Source: Saprospirales bacterium GYS_P2D
Lineage (GTDB): Bacteria; Bacteroidota; Bacteroidia; Chitinophagales; Saprospiraceae
Reading direction: 5' to 3'
Assembly (NCBI GenBank): GCA_009833045.1
Contig: WUUP01000006.1
Location: forward strand, 149,369 to 213,368
DNA: 64,000 bases
Under the pieces are notes generated by a model. The model saw nothing but the letters and a program-made list of their open reading frames with translations. It did no database searches and was not told the DNA's origin. How positions within the stretch are numbered: the first letter of the stretch is position 1; each line of letters starts with the position of its first letter. Positions 42,545-51,143 of this stretch are shown in pieces. The position numbers and the translations under genes were made by a program.

Positions 42545-44650
42545 ATGACCCAGAATTCCAATAATATAAAGCCCCTACGAGTGAGCAATAAAATCAAACA
42601 GCTAAATCATATACTGAAGGTAGTCCTGATACTATTAGCAGTCCATATAGCCGCTATGGGGCAGAGTCCTATGCAGCCCGGATTTACTATGCTGGAGAAG
42701 GGCGACTTCGCAGAAGCGAGAGTGTTTTTTGAAGAATACCTGAAGACTGAACCTGATAACAAAACGGCTCAACTGTGTCATGCGAGAGCCTTGGGGCTAT
42801 CCGCATCTGCGGCAGATGCTTCAGATATATTCTCAGATATGCTGATCGAGTATCCCGGAGATCTGGAGATCTTGCTCAACTATGCTGAGTCCTATCTCTG
42901 GCAAAAAAACTATGATAGAGCTGAGAAAGAATACAAAGCGATACTGATAGATCACCCAGAGAGCTTTCCAGCGCTCCTCGGATATGCTAATACTAACTCA
43001 AATCTGAAGCGCTATGAGCGAGCCCTCGAGTATATCAACAAAGCACTCGTAGTATCTCCGGGTAATGCCAGTGCCGAAACATCTAAGAAGTTTATCTTAT
43101 TAGGACTGGCCTCTCAACAAACTAAGAATGGCGAATATACAGAGGCTAAGGCCAGTTTGGATACAGTGCTGAGTCTCTTTCCAGATGATAAGGGAGCACT
43201 ACTCAATAAAGCGATCAACTACATCCTCTGGGATCGGCACGCTCAGGCACGAGAGATCTATGAGCACGTACTCACAGCACCTATAGATACTATGGAGGGA
43301 TACCTCGGACTATCCTATGTTAATCTATTGATGAATAAGCCTAAAGTGTCATATAACTATGCGCTCAGGGCGAATGAATATATAGATACTCATGGAGGTG
43401 TAGAACATCCTCTCTATCTCAAGACTAAGATAAATCTCATCAATAGCTACGGGGTCATCGGACAGTTTAGGAAATCTTTTGCCCTACTGGATGAGGTCGA
43501 GGCGACTCATGCTACGGAGCGAGATGTACGTCTCGCCAGAGCTCGCATGAATCTCTGGAGCCGGAATAAGTCAGCTGCTAAAGAGCTCTATGATGAGATA
43601 CTTGCAGAATATCCTGATACCTATGATGTGATGATGGGCTATGTAGACGTGATGAGAGTATATCGGCAGGACTCTATGGCGCAGTACTATCTGGATCAGT
43701 CACTGGAGCAGATACCGGGACAGCCAGACGTAGTAAGGCTCAAGGCCAATGTCCATCGCAATAACACCGTCAGTGGTGATATCAATTACTTTCGTGGAGA
43801 AGATAATGGAGGTAACCTATCAGATAACCTTTCTGCACAGTTTAACTTCAACTCTTATAAAAAATTAGATCCTTATCTGAGCTTCAAAAATAGGATCTCA
43901 TATACGGAGGCTAATCCAAATCAAAAGTTAAGTCTACCGAGACTACAAGCTGGAGCTAAATATGTCATCAATGCTGATACGGAGCTCGATGGGGCCATAG
44001 GTGTTGCTATCAATAATACCAGCGAAGGAGGCTCGAATAGTAACCTGAATACCATGCTGGCGCTCAAACGGACAGTAGCGAAACATCATAACTTTACTTT
44101 TAAGTACTTTACTGATTTTCAGGATTTTACAGCAGGATTAGTGGATGAGCAGCTGTCCTCTCACAATTTTGAGATGGACTACTTTGTGTCGAGCTTTACT
44201 GGTCCGGGATTCTACTCTCAGTTCATCTACACTACACAAAATGATGATAACACTCGCTTCTTAATGTTCCTATCACCTTATATGGATTTTCAGAAGGTAC
44301 CTAACATTAAAGCAGGTATCAACTTCCTTTACATGACCTATGCGGTGTCAAGGCCTTTGGTATATTTTAGTCCAGATCGCTTTATCTCTTTGGAGGCCTT
44401 CGCTTCTACTGAAAATGCGGGTAATCGTAAGGCGAAATTGCTATACAGAGGATTTGCTGCGGTGGGTATGCAAAAAATCGAGGAACAAGGTACTCAGTCT
44501 ACGCTCAGAGTTGAAGGAGAATTGGGATATCGCTTTTCGCATGATTTAGAGTTTAGGCTATTCGGTAGCTATAGCAATGCTGCTCAGAGTACGGCTACGG
44601 GCTTCAGCTATCAGACGCTTGGCGCTAAGCTCAAGTTTTATTTGAGATAG
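42545..44650 (+). CDS. TPR protein with C-terminal outer-membrane beta-barrel (YaiO-like)
   Basis: A protein of about 700 residues. I chose ATG 42545; an upstream TTG (42503) would add 14 residues. A signal peptide (ILKVVLILLAVHIAAMGQ) precedes an array of TPR helices (residues about 25-400; e.g. KGDFAEARVFFEEYLKTEPDN, RYERALEYINKALVVSPGNASA). The last 280 residues alternate like a beta-barrel and end in an aromatic-containing strand (LGAKLKFYLR), resembling YaiO. This TPR-plus-barrel layout matches BcsC, PelB and AlgK/AlgE, the export porins of synthase-type polysaccharide systems. It ends the four-gene run. The stop lies one base before the end of the convergent PQQ gene. Confidence 0.85.
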   Translation: MTQNSNNIKPLRVSNKIKQLNHILKVVLILLAVHIAAMGQSPMQPGFTMLEKGDFAEARVFFEEYLKTEPDNKTAQLCHARALGLSASAADASDIFSDMLIEYPGDLEILLNYAESYLWQKNYDRAEKEYKAILIDHPESFPALLGYANTNSNLKRYERALEYINKALVVSPGNASAETSKKFILLGLASQQTKNGEYTEAKASLDTVLSLFPDDKGALLNKAINYILWDRHAQAREIYEHVLTAPIDTMEGYLGLSYVNLLMNKPKVSYNYALRANEYIDTHGGVEHPLYLKTKINLINSYGVIGQFRKSFALLDEVEATHATERDVRLARARMNLWSRNKSAAKELYDEILAEYPDTYDVMMGYVDVMRVYRQDSMAQYYLDQSLEQIPGQPDVVRLKANVHRNNTVSGDINYFRGEDNGGNLSDNLSAQFNFNSYKKLDPYLSFKNRISYTEANPNQKLSLPRLQAGAKYVINADTELDGAIGVAINNTSEGGSNSNLNTMLALKRTVAKHHNFTFKYFTDFQDFTAGLVDEQLSSHNFEMDYFVSSFTGPGFYSQFIYTTQNDDNTRFLMFLSPYMDFQKVPNIKAGINFLYMTYAVSRPLVYFSPDRFISLEAFASTENAGNRKAKLLYRGFAAVGMQKIEEQGTQSTLRVEGELGYRFSHDLEFRLFGSYSNAAQSTATGFSYQTLGAKLKFYLR

Positions 44651-44651
44651 C

Positions 44652-46763
44652 TCAGTTTTTGAGACCGTAGGCTATTATTTTGTTTCCTTTAGGAGTTCCC
44701 AGTTTCTCTCCTCCACATGCTAAGACGATAAGTTGCTGTCCATTGATGGCATAAGTATTGGGCGTAGCGAATGATGCAGCGGGCAGTTTATCTTCCCAGA
44801 GTAGCTCCCCTGTATCCCTTTCGAATGCTCGAAAATATCCATCCTTAGTACCAGCTATGAATAGTAATCCATTGGCAGTAATAATGGGGCCACCATAGTT
44901 TTCACAGCCTGTCTCATGTTTACCTATTTCTCTGAGGGTTGGCGTTATTCCAAGAGGCCGAGACCAGATATAGTCTCCACTGTTTAGATCTATCGCATGG
45001 AGCGTACCCCAAGGTGGATCGATGATAGGCATACCATCATCAGTGACTAGCTTTTTGTAGCCCGCATGTTTATAGGGTAGGGTGTACAGGTCCTCAGCAG
45101 CAGATATCGCTTCGTGCTTATCAGCTGGATAGAGTAGATAGTTGGCGATCGCCTCCTTTTCTATAACACTGAGTTGAGGAAATCCGGTCATCATTCCTCT
45201 ACCCGTGCTGATGATGTCTATCACTTCCGGATTGTCCATGGTCTTATGCAGATCGATCAGCGAAGGAAATCCTGAAGCTGGAATACCTTGTCTATTGGAT
45301 TGATGACAGTTAGCGCAGTATTGAGAGTAGAGATCTGCTCCCGTGATGCTGGACTTTGAGGACTTCTTATTTTCATTCATCTTTAGTAGCCATGGCATTT
45401 CATTGCTATTGACATATAGGATGCCATTTTCTGGGTCAGCTCCAGCTCCTCCCCATTCTGCTCCTCCATCATATCCTGGAAGTAGGAAGATGCCCGATGT
45501 GTCAGGTGGAGCATACCATCGTCGGTCATATTGGCTTATTTTATGGATCAGCGTAGTACTGTCACTCGTGTATGGATTAAAATTTTGGGACGTGATATCA
45601 TGCGCCTGACGAGCAAAAGGTAGAGGCTTCACAGGACGAGGTTGCGTCTTGGCAGTCATTTCTCCAACTAAAGAAGAAGCTGGGACCGGTATTTCTTCTA
45701 TTTCATAGATTGGTTTTCCGGTCACTCGGTCAAAGACAAACACATAGCCTTGTTTAGTGACTTGGGCGACGACATCTATTTTTTGATTATCATAAGTGAT
45801 AGTCAGTAGATTAGGTGGTGCAGGAGGATCTCTATCCCAAATATCATGATGAGTAAACTGGTAGTGCCAGAGATACTCGCCAGTAGATGCACGTAGTGCT
45901 ACGAGACTATTTGCATAGAGATTATCTCCTTGACGTATGCCGCCATAAAAATCAGGCGCCGCTGAACCTATAGGGGCAAACAGGATATCTCTATCTGTAT
46001 CGATCGCCATTCCAGCCCAATTATTAGCGCCACCGACTATCCCTTTTGGAGCGTCGGCAGGTATCCGCCAGGTATCGGCATTTTTTTCTTCTGCACTTGG
46101 TATAGTGCGAAAGGTCCAAACCACATCTCCCGAGTATACATCTATAGCCTGGATATAACCAGGTGCAGCGAATGCTCCTTCGGACAGTCGAACCGGCATG
46201 AAAACTAAATTCTTATAGATAGTACCTGGAGTATTACTACATAAAAACCAGTCTCTGGCATACGCAGGTAGGCCGCTGCGAAGATCTATCTTCCCATGAT
46301 CACCAAAGGAAGTAATAGATTGGCCACTCACAGGATCAATAGCATACATATATGGTCCTGATGTAGTGAAGATCATAGCCTCATCTTTATCATACCAATA
46401 GGTAATTCCTCTGCTCGTGTTGAGATGTCGATCCCCACTGGGTGAGTAGGTCCATTTTTCTACTCCTGTCGCTGCGTCGAGAGCAAAAACCTCAAGGGAT
46501 GGACTCACCCCATAAACCAGGCCATTTGCCATGATCGGATGCATCTGCATCTGACCGCTATCCTTGGTGCTATAGCTCCAGATTACTTCCAGATCATTGA
46601 CATTCGCTTTAGTGATATGAGATAGTTCGGTATAGTGACTTCGGTCGGGACCTCCCAGATAGGACTTCCACTCTGTCATATCATGATGTGGCTCAGGGTC
46701 GATAGAGCAATGACAAAAGATGACCAAGGTAAATAAACCCAAAAAGAAGATAGATCGCTGCAT
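44652..46763 (-). CDS. PQQ-dependent dehydrogenase-like lipoprotein with embedded cytochrome c domain
   Basis: A 703-residue quinoprotein beta-propeller. The signal ends in a lipobox-like FCHC, so it is probably lipidated. PQQ/BamB-type blades are visible (LEVFALDAATGVEKWTYSP, IQAIDVYSGDVVWTF, FRAFERDTGELLWEDKLP). A class I cytochrome c domain is inserted late, with haem motif C483-A-N-C486-H487 and a Met ligand likely in RGMMTGFP. The arrangement fits the glucose/alcohol-dehydrogenase-like quinoproteins of Bacteroidota that oxidise sugars or alcohols in the periplasm and pass electrons to the haem. No PQQ biosynthesis genes are in the window. Substrate unproven. Its stop is one base from that of the TPR-barrel gene. 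Confidence 0.87.
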   Translation of the reverse strand: MQRSIFFLGLFTLVIFCHCSIDPEPHHDMTEWKSYLGGPDRSHYTELSHITKANVNDLEVIWSYSTKDSGQMQMHPIMANGLVYGVSPSLEVFALDAATGVEKWTYSPSGDRHLNTSRGITYWYDKDEAMIFTTSGPYMYAIDPVSGQSITSFGDHGKIDLRSGLPAYARDWFLCSNTPGTIYKNLVFMPVRLSEGAFAAPGYIQAIDVYSGDVVWTFRTIPSAEEKNADTWRIPADAPKGIVGGANNWAGMAIDTDRDILFAPIGSAAPDFYGGIRQGDNLYANSLVALRASTGEYLWHYQFTHHDIWDRDPPAPPNLLTITYDNQKIDVVAQVTKQGYVFVFDRVTGKPIYEIEEIPVPASSLVGEMTAKTQPRPVKPLPFARQAHDITSQNFNPYTSDSTTLIHKISQYDRRWYAPPDTSGIFLLPGYDGGAEWGGAGADPENGILYVNSNEMPWLLKMNENKKSSKSSITGADLYSQYCANCHQSNRQGIPASGFPSLIDLHKTMDNPEVIDIISTGRGMMTGFPQLSVIEKEAIANYLLYPADKHEAISAAEDLYTLPYKHAGYKKLVTDDGMPIIDPPWGTLHAIDLNSGDYIWSRPLGITPTLREIGKHETGCENYGGPIITANGLLFIAGTKDGYFRAFERDTGELLWEDKLPAASFATPNTYAINGQQLIVLACGGEKLGTPKGNKIIAYGLKN

Positions 46764-46843
46764 ACTTTTATCAATATACAGAGTACGATGATAATGGGCA
46801 GTATGAAATATGAAAATTTACAATGAGCTTATGATCGGAATCC

Positions 46844-47422
46844 TTAACTACCTGGCAGCTTTTCTCCTTTGCTGGATAGATTGACTAATTTTTGGATTCG
46901 GTTTTGGCGAGTTTTGTCGGTTTTAGCGAGCTTCAGCCATCTCAGCGCAAATCGTTTGCTTGATGGATTAATTTGGTCAAAAAACTCGAAAGCGCCAGGC
47001 CGTTTTTTTAGTGCGGCTTTGAGGTCATCAGGTATGATGAGCTGGTCTACATCATTCATGAAGTCCCATAGTCCATTCTCTTTTGACTGCTCGATAGATA
47101 AGAAGCCTGCCTTTTGCATTTTACCTTCTGCGATGAGTTTTGCGGCTCGATCTTTATATGATTTTGCCCAGTGCTGGACTTTGCGTGGAGATATGAGCTG
47201 CATAGTCCTGTCGGTATCGAGTTTTCGCCTGATACCATCGATCCATCCATAGCAGACCAACTCATCTAATACCTCTTCTCTTGAGACATATTTGGCCCCG
47301 ATATGTTTTTTATAGGTGACGAGCCAGATACTTTCTGCTTGCTGATGATGAGTGTCCAGCCAGTCTCTTAGAATCTCCGACGAGCTGATTTCTACTTTTT
47401 CAAAATTCTCGGTCTTGACCAT
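46844..47422 (-). CDS. YdeI/OmpD-associated family protein
   Basis: A 192-residue protein of the YdeI family, recognised by LDTHHQQAESIWLVTYKKH, VSREEVLDELVCYGWIDG, PRKVQHWAKSYKDRAAKLIAEGKM and LKAALKKRPGAFEFFDQINPSSKRFALRWL. Members are annotated as bacteriocin-protection or OmpD-associated proteins on thin evidence; the biochemical role is unknown. It is cytoplasmic with no signal peptide. A cupin gene lies 38 bases upstream on the same strand, so the pair may be co-transcribed. Confidence 0.87.
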   Translation of the reverse strand: MVKTENFEKVEISSSEILRDWLDTHHQQAESIWLVTYKKHIGAKYVSREEVLDELVCYGWIDGIRRKLDTDRTMQLISPRKVQHWAKSYKDRAAKLIAEGKMQKAGFLSIEQSKENGLWDFMNDVDQLIIPDDLKAALKKRPGAFEFFDQINPSSKRFALRWLKLAKTDKTRQNRIQKLVNLSSKGEKLPGS

Positions 47423-47460
47423 GTATGATCAACACCTATATAGGGAGGTAGTTCTTAATG

Positions 47461-47826
47461 TTATATTTTTTGGAGCTTTTCCACTTTAAGGTCGCTATCA
47501 GCATCTCCAGTGTTAAGCGTAGTAGCCGGCTCAAATAGCATCACAGATACCTCTTCTGGAGCATCTGGCCGATGTGGCGTACCTTTGGGTATTATGACGA
47601 ACTCTCCTGGATGCAGCTCTAATGTCTGATCTTCCATTTCTATATAAAGTACTCCGCTGATCACTAAAAAGAGTTCGTCTTCCTGCTCATGATGATGCAT
47701 GACGAATTCTCCTTTGAGTTTAGCGAGTTTGACCATCTGACCATTTAGCTCGCCAACGATCTTTGGTGACCAGTGATCGGCGAATAGAGATAGCTTTTCT
47801 GAGAGGTTTACTTTTTTAATGGGCAT
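47461..47826 (-). CDS. Single-domain cupin protein
   Basis: A 121-residue cupin. Metal-binding motif 1 is HHHEQEDELF (His44-His46, Glu51 region), followed by GVLYIEMED, and motif 2 is HPGEFVIIPKGTPHRP. Such small cupins may be enzymes, sugar-phosphate isomerases or binding proteins; no assignment is possible from sequence. It is co-directional with the YdeI-like gene downstream. Confidence 0.85.
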   Translation of the reverse strand: MPIKKVNLSEKLSLFADHWSPKIVGELNGQMVKLAKLKGEFVMHHHEQEDELFLVISGVLYIEMEDQTLELHPGEFVIIPKGTPHRPDAPEEVSVMLFEPATTLNTGDADSDLKVEKLQKI

Positions 47827-47910
47827 GGAAGAGTATTATGAGCTCAAAATAAGAATTACTGAAGTCGGATCTCAATAGATATTATTAACTTAGTATATAT
47901 ATATATCATC

Positions 47911-47930
47911 CAATGGGTTTTAACCCATTG
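47911..47930. repeat. REP-like hairpin, 3' side of the Y1 transposase gene
   Basis: CAATGGGTT and AACCCATTG pair perfectly around a TT loop, 33 bases after the transposase stop. A related AATGGGTT/AACCATT hairpin occurs at 24835-24851. No T tail follows, so it is not a plain terminator. Confidence 0.55.
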
Positions 47931-47962
47931 CTCTGAATCTGGTTTGCTTCTAAATTTACAGT

Positions 47963-48472
47963 TCATGGATCCTCGATAGTAAAAGACTGGATCAATTCAC
48001 TCAATTCCATGCTATTCGTAAGGCCGTGCTTAGTTCGATTAGACTTTATATAGCTGATTGCGTTTGCTAAATAGCTCCTTTTCTCTTCGAAACTATTAAC
48101 TCGAAGAGAGCCAATTTGCCAATCATCAAGATTTGCCACGAAAAATTTCTGGGACCAGAAAGGTCCTGATCGTGATTTTGCTCTGTTGAATAAAAACGAT
48201 GTTTTACCCTTTATTTTACGGACTACTTCATTCAGATGATTTTCATAGCAGTCTATGATAAGATGTACATGATCTTTGCAGATATTGTAAGCATAGCATT
48301 TCACGTCTTGATCCCTTAAAGTTTCTTTAAATAATTGTGTGAGTAGAATTTCATCTTCAATGGAGAGGTAAACAATATCTTGAGGTCGGATGGCGAATTT
48401 TCTCATCCTTTGTGAAGTTCGAGAGTTGTGGAGGGTCAGCACAATGTGAAATAGAAGTTTACTCTCGAGCAT
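47963..48472 (-). CDS. Y1/HUH transposase, REP-associated (RAYT-like)
   Basis: A single-strand DNA transposase of the Y1_Tnp superfamily. The HUH metal site is KDHVHLIIDCY, the first strand is LLFHIVLTLHNSRTSQRM, and the catalytic Tyr lies in YLANAISYIKSNRTKHGL. An in-frame TTG at 48544 would add 24 residues encoded by the hairpin itself, so I chose ATG 48472, which places the 48520-48541 hairpin in the leader. It is single-copy in the window, lacks flanking IS ends of the usual kind, and is bracketed by two different hairpins. This matches RAYT proteins, domesticated enzymes that act on REP hairpins. Confidence 0.8.
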   Translation of the reverse strand: MLESKLLFHIVLTLHNSRTSQRMRKFAIRPQDIVYLSIEDEILLTQLFKETLRDQDVKCYAYNICKDHVHLIIDCYENHLNEVVRKIKGKTSFLFNRAKSRSGPFWSQKFFVANLDDWQIGSLRVNSFEEKRSYLANAISYIKSNRTKHGLTNSMELSELIQSFTIEDP

Positions 48473-48519
48473 TAATTTAGAAGCTTTGGACTTAAAAGTA
48501 AAGAATAGAAGGAATGTCT

Positions 48520-48541
48520 GCAAGGGGCTGAAGCCCCTTGC
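48520..48541. repeat. REP-like hairpin, 5' side of the Y1 transposase gene
   Basis: GCAAGGGGCT and AGCCCCTTGC form a perfect 10-base inverted repeat around GA, 48 bases upstream of the chosen transposase start. G/C-rich hairpins of this type are the substrates of RAYT enzymes. Confidence 0.6.
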
Positions 48542-48562
48542 CAAATAGCACTAATAGTTTTA

Positions 48563-49150
48563 CTAATCCCTAAAACTCACTTTCCACAGTCCTCTTAGGT
48601 CACCTGCTACATAGCCAGTGGCTTGATCTTCGGGATATTTGCTTTGAATAGTCGTGAGCGTCTCTGAGCTGATGTCAGTATCCTGAGATCCGTGACACTG
48701 GAGACAGAGTCCATTGATGCGGATAGGAGCATAGTAGATGTGTTGATTGTCCTGATTGAGCACTTTTCCTTTGAGTTCTTCTGATGCGGCTATGGCTGCA
48801 CGATATTGGGACATGATATTGATGTCGTCGCTATCTGCTTTGTTGAGTGGATTTCGAGCTCGATCGGTGACTCTCTGTACTGTGACTCCAAATGCAGTCG
48901 CTACACTATCAGTGATGGGTAGCGCATTGATTTGGCAGTAGTCGATCGCTCCAGATGGACCATCGGCATTGATCGCAGCCATGAGCTCTTTGCTGAGACG
49001 GGCGAATACCGCCTTGGTAATGACCTGACCTTCTGAAGCATAGTCAGTCATAGTCTCGGAAGTGGTGGATGCAGCGGGTGCAGTGGATTCTGGTTTACAA
49101 CTCCAAAGTGTTATAAAGGCAAGGGCGATAAACAAGACTGGCTTTTTCAT
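48563..49150 (-). CDS. Tll0287-like (DUF3365) c-type haem lipoprotein
   Basis: A 195-residue exported protein with lipobox LWSC at residues 15-18. The mature part fits DUF3365/Tll0287: IDYCQINALPITDSVATAFGVTVQRVTDRARNPLN, then INGLCLQCHGS with the c-type haem site C149-x-x-C152-H153, and a C-terminal VAGDLRGLWKVSF strand. Homologues bind haem and are often fused to kinases or cyclases as sensors; stand-alone ones have unknown roles, perhaps redox or gas sensing in the periplasm. No partner is adjacent. Confidence 0.87.
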   Translation of the reverse strand: MKKPVLFIALAFITLWSCKPESTAPAASTTSETMTDYASEGQVITKAVFARLSKELMAAINADGPSGAIDYCQINALPITDSVATAFGVTVQRVTDRARNPLNKADSDDINIMSQYRAAIAASEELKGKVLNQDNQHIYYAPIRINGLCLQCHGSQDTDISSETLTTIQSKYPEDQATGYVAGDLRGLWKVSFRD

Positions 49151-49249
49151 AGATGTATTAAGGGTTTGGCTATGAACCGAAAAGATAGTGTCTTTTCTTG
49201 ATCTGGATTGTGATGATCCTTACACTTGGGATATGTCCCTTTTGCTAAT

Positions 49250-50104
49250 CTATGCGAGGTGAAAAGTCCCGTCTATTTGTATCACTTCGATTATCATTCC
49301 GACTTGGGTGGAATTAAGATATTCTGCTGTAGCGGGTATCGTAAGTTGACTCTCTCCGATAGATACTGTCAGGAGGTGTGAGGTACTATCGATTTTGATG
49401 ATTCGACCAGACAGTTTGGGCGGTGGTAAATAGTCCCTCAAGATCAGTGCGGGACTATCTTGGGCCATGATGCGTCCCTGATGCATATGAAGAGTGATAT
49501 CTGATAGCCTCAAGATCTCATCGGGATCATGACTGATCATTATGGTCGTATGTCCATAGGTCTGGTGAACTTCACGTAGGTAACTTTGTAGTTTTTGACG
49601 CATATCAAGATCGAGTGCTGACAGTGGCTCATCCAGTAGTAGTAGCTGAGGTTGTTGCACCAGTGATCTGGCTAAAGCGACTCGCTGCTGTTGGCCACCT
49701 GAGAGAAGATGCGGTTTTTTATCTTTTAGCGCTCCCAGCGCTATGATGTCGAGTAGTTCATCAATGATACTAGATGGTTTACCTTTCTGCAGGGCATATT
49801 GTAGATTTTGCTCCACCGTCATATTGGGAAAGAGTGCGTAATCTTGAAAGACTAATCCAACGTTTCTATTTTTTGGCTGTAGCCGAATACCTCTCGTTGA
49901 GTCAGACCAAATATCATCACCGACCTGAATGAAGCACTGATCAGCGTCAGATAGTCCTGCTAAAATCCGCAGTAGGGTAGTCTTGCCTGCTCCAGATGGT
50001 CCGTAGAGCGTGACGAATGAGCCCTCGTCGATCTGAGTGTCAATATCTAACAGCATCTCGCCAAGAGGAGAGCGAAGTTTTTTCTTGATTCTAAGCTCTA
50101 TCAT
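49250..50104 (-). CDS. modC: Molybdate ABC transporter ATP-binding protein
   Basis: A 284-residue ABC ATPase that powers molybdate or tungstate uptake. Walker A GPSGAGKTT is at residues 35-43, the Q loop in VFQDYALFPNM, the signature LSGGQ at 134-138, and Walker B LLLLDEP with Asp158-Glu159. After the ATPase core, residues about 220-284 form a MOP/TOBE-like oxyanion-binding domain (RIIKIDSTSHLLTVSIGESQLTIPATAEYLNSTQVGMIIEV), typical of ModC. Its first codon overlaps the modB stop by four bases. The cognate modA-like gene is found about 5 kb upstream at 55987. Confidence 0.9.
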   Translation of the reverse strand: MIELRIKKKLRSPLGEMLLDIDTQIDEGSFVTLYGPSGAGKTTLLRILAGLSDADQCFIQVGDDIWSDSTRGIRLQPKNRNVGLVFQDYALFPNMTVEQNLQYALQKGKPSSIIDELLDIIALGALKDKKPHLLSGGQQQRVALARSLVQQPQLLLLDEPLSALDLDMRQKLQSYLREVHQTYGHTTIMISHDPDEILRLSDITLHMHQGRIMAQDSPALILRDYLPPPKLSGRIIKIDSTSHLLTVSIGESQLTIPATAEYLNSTQVGMIIEVIQIDGTFHLA

Positions 50105-50772
50105 ATCCAGTAGCGTTTCAGATATCTACCATTGATCAAATAGACGGTGAGTAGGATGAAAAATGATAAGAGAAAGAGTATGAGAGAGTATTGATTTGCC
50201 ACTCCATAATTCATGGACTCTACCTCATCGTATATGGCGATGGATGCGACTCTGGTCTTATCAGGGATATTGCCTCCTATCATGAGTACTACGCCAAACT
50301 CCCCAATCGTATGAGCAAAGGACAGGATCAATCCTGTAAGTATAGATGGTTTGATATTAGGTAGTAGTACATACCTGAATGTCTCCCAGCGAGTTTTGCC
50401 GAGTACGTAAGAGGCTTCTTTGAGAGAGTCGGGTAGGTGAGTCAGGCCTGCCTGGATAGGATGCACCATGAAGGGCAGACTGTAGATGATCGATCCTAAT
50501 ACCAAGCCGGCATATGAAAACACGAGTCTCAGTCCCAGATGCTCATCAAGCCATGCGCCCAAGCCCTCTGATGGACTGAATGCCACTAATAAGTAAAATC
50601 CGATCACTGTAGGTGGTAAGACTAAAGGCATACTCACCAAGGCCTCGATGATAGGTCGCCATCTGGAGCGAGACTGTGACAGCCAATATGCCAGCGGCAG
50701 TGATAGCACAAAGAGTATCACGGTAGTAGTAAAAGCCAGTCGAAATGTAAGTAATAGAGGACTCCAGTCCAT
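50101..50772 (-). CDS. modB: Molybdate ABC transporter permease
   Basis: A 223-residue permease with about five or six membrane segments and the EAA loop SLKEASYVLGKTRWETFRYVLLPNIKPSILTG, which docks with the ATPase. The LVLPPTVIGFYLL segment and the GEFGVVLMIGGNIPDKTRVASIAIYDEVE region are characteristic of ModB. It begins with a short leader after a TATTTTTG element. modC follows with a 4-base overlap. Molybdate is needed for molybdenum-cofactor enzymes, none of which is in the window. Confidence 0.92.
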   Translation of the reverse strand: MDWSPLLLTFRLAFTTTVILFVLSLPLAYWLSQSRSRWRPIIEALVSMPLVLPPTVIGFYLLVAFSPSEGLGAWLDEHLGLRLVFSYAGLVLGSIIYSLPFMVHPIQAGLTHLPDSLKEASYVLGKTRWETFRYVLLPNIKPSILTGLILSFAHTIGEFGVVLMIGGNIPDKTRVASIAIYDEVESMNYGVANQYSLILFLLSFFILLTVYLINGRYLKRYWI

Positions 50773-50789
50773 AAATCTTCACTAAGCCT

Positions 50790-50797
50790 CAAAAATA
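50790..50797 (-). promoter_or_regulatory. Bacteroidota -7 promoter element for modBC
   Basis: On the minus strand TATTTTTG matches TAnnTTTG and ends 17 bases before the modB start, predicting a leader of about 10-12 bases. Its presence shows modBC need not be read from the distant modA. Confidence 0.45.
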
Positions 50798-50841
50798 GTA
50801 GAAAGTGAGAGGATGTGATTGATAAAAAGGATTGTTATGCT

Positions 50842-51141
50842 TTATGGGGCCAAGTGAAATGGTAAATCTCTGGACTGATGTATGATGCGGACTATTCTGA
50901 TGCCATTGGGAATTATCCTATAAAATATGATATACTGACCCTTGATATAACTACGAAGCCCAAGAATCAATTCGCTACGATCTTTTCCTATTAATGGATG
51001 ATTTTTAATGGTCAGAAAATCGTCATCAAAAGAAGAAATGAAAAGCAGAGCCTGATCAGCGCCGAACTTTTCATAAGTATAATCAAAAATTATTGATAAA
51101 TCCTGTTCCGCCTCTTGGGATAGAATTACGGCAGAATTCAC
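50842..51141 (-). CDS. parE: ParE/RelE family toxin
   Basis: A 99-residue toxin of the ParE/RelE superfamily. The pattern is LSQEAEQDLSIIFDYTYEKFG, then FLTIKNHPLIGKDRSEL and the C-terminal strand pair YIIFYRIIPNGIRIVRIIHQSRDL. ParE proteins poison DNA gyrase and RelE proteins cut mRNA; the absence of RelE catalytic triads and the ParD partner favour ParE. It starts two bases after the antitoxin stop, the normal antitoxin-first order. Confidence 0.88.
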   Translation of the reverse strand: MNSAVILSQEAEQDLSIIFDYTYEKFGADQALLFISSFDDDFLTIKNHPLIGKDRSELILGLRSYIKGQYIIFYRIIPNGIRIVRIIHQSRDLPFHLAP

Positions 51142-51143
51142 TT

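Noticed and set aside
48473-48544. Upstream TTG start of the Y1 transposase (24 extra residues)
   Set aside because: The added residues would be encoded by the REP-like hairpin, and the fold begins near ATG 48472.
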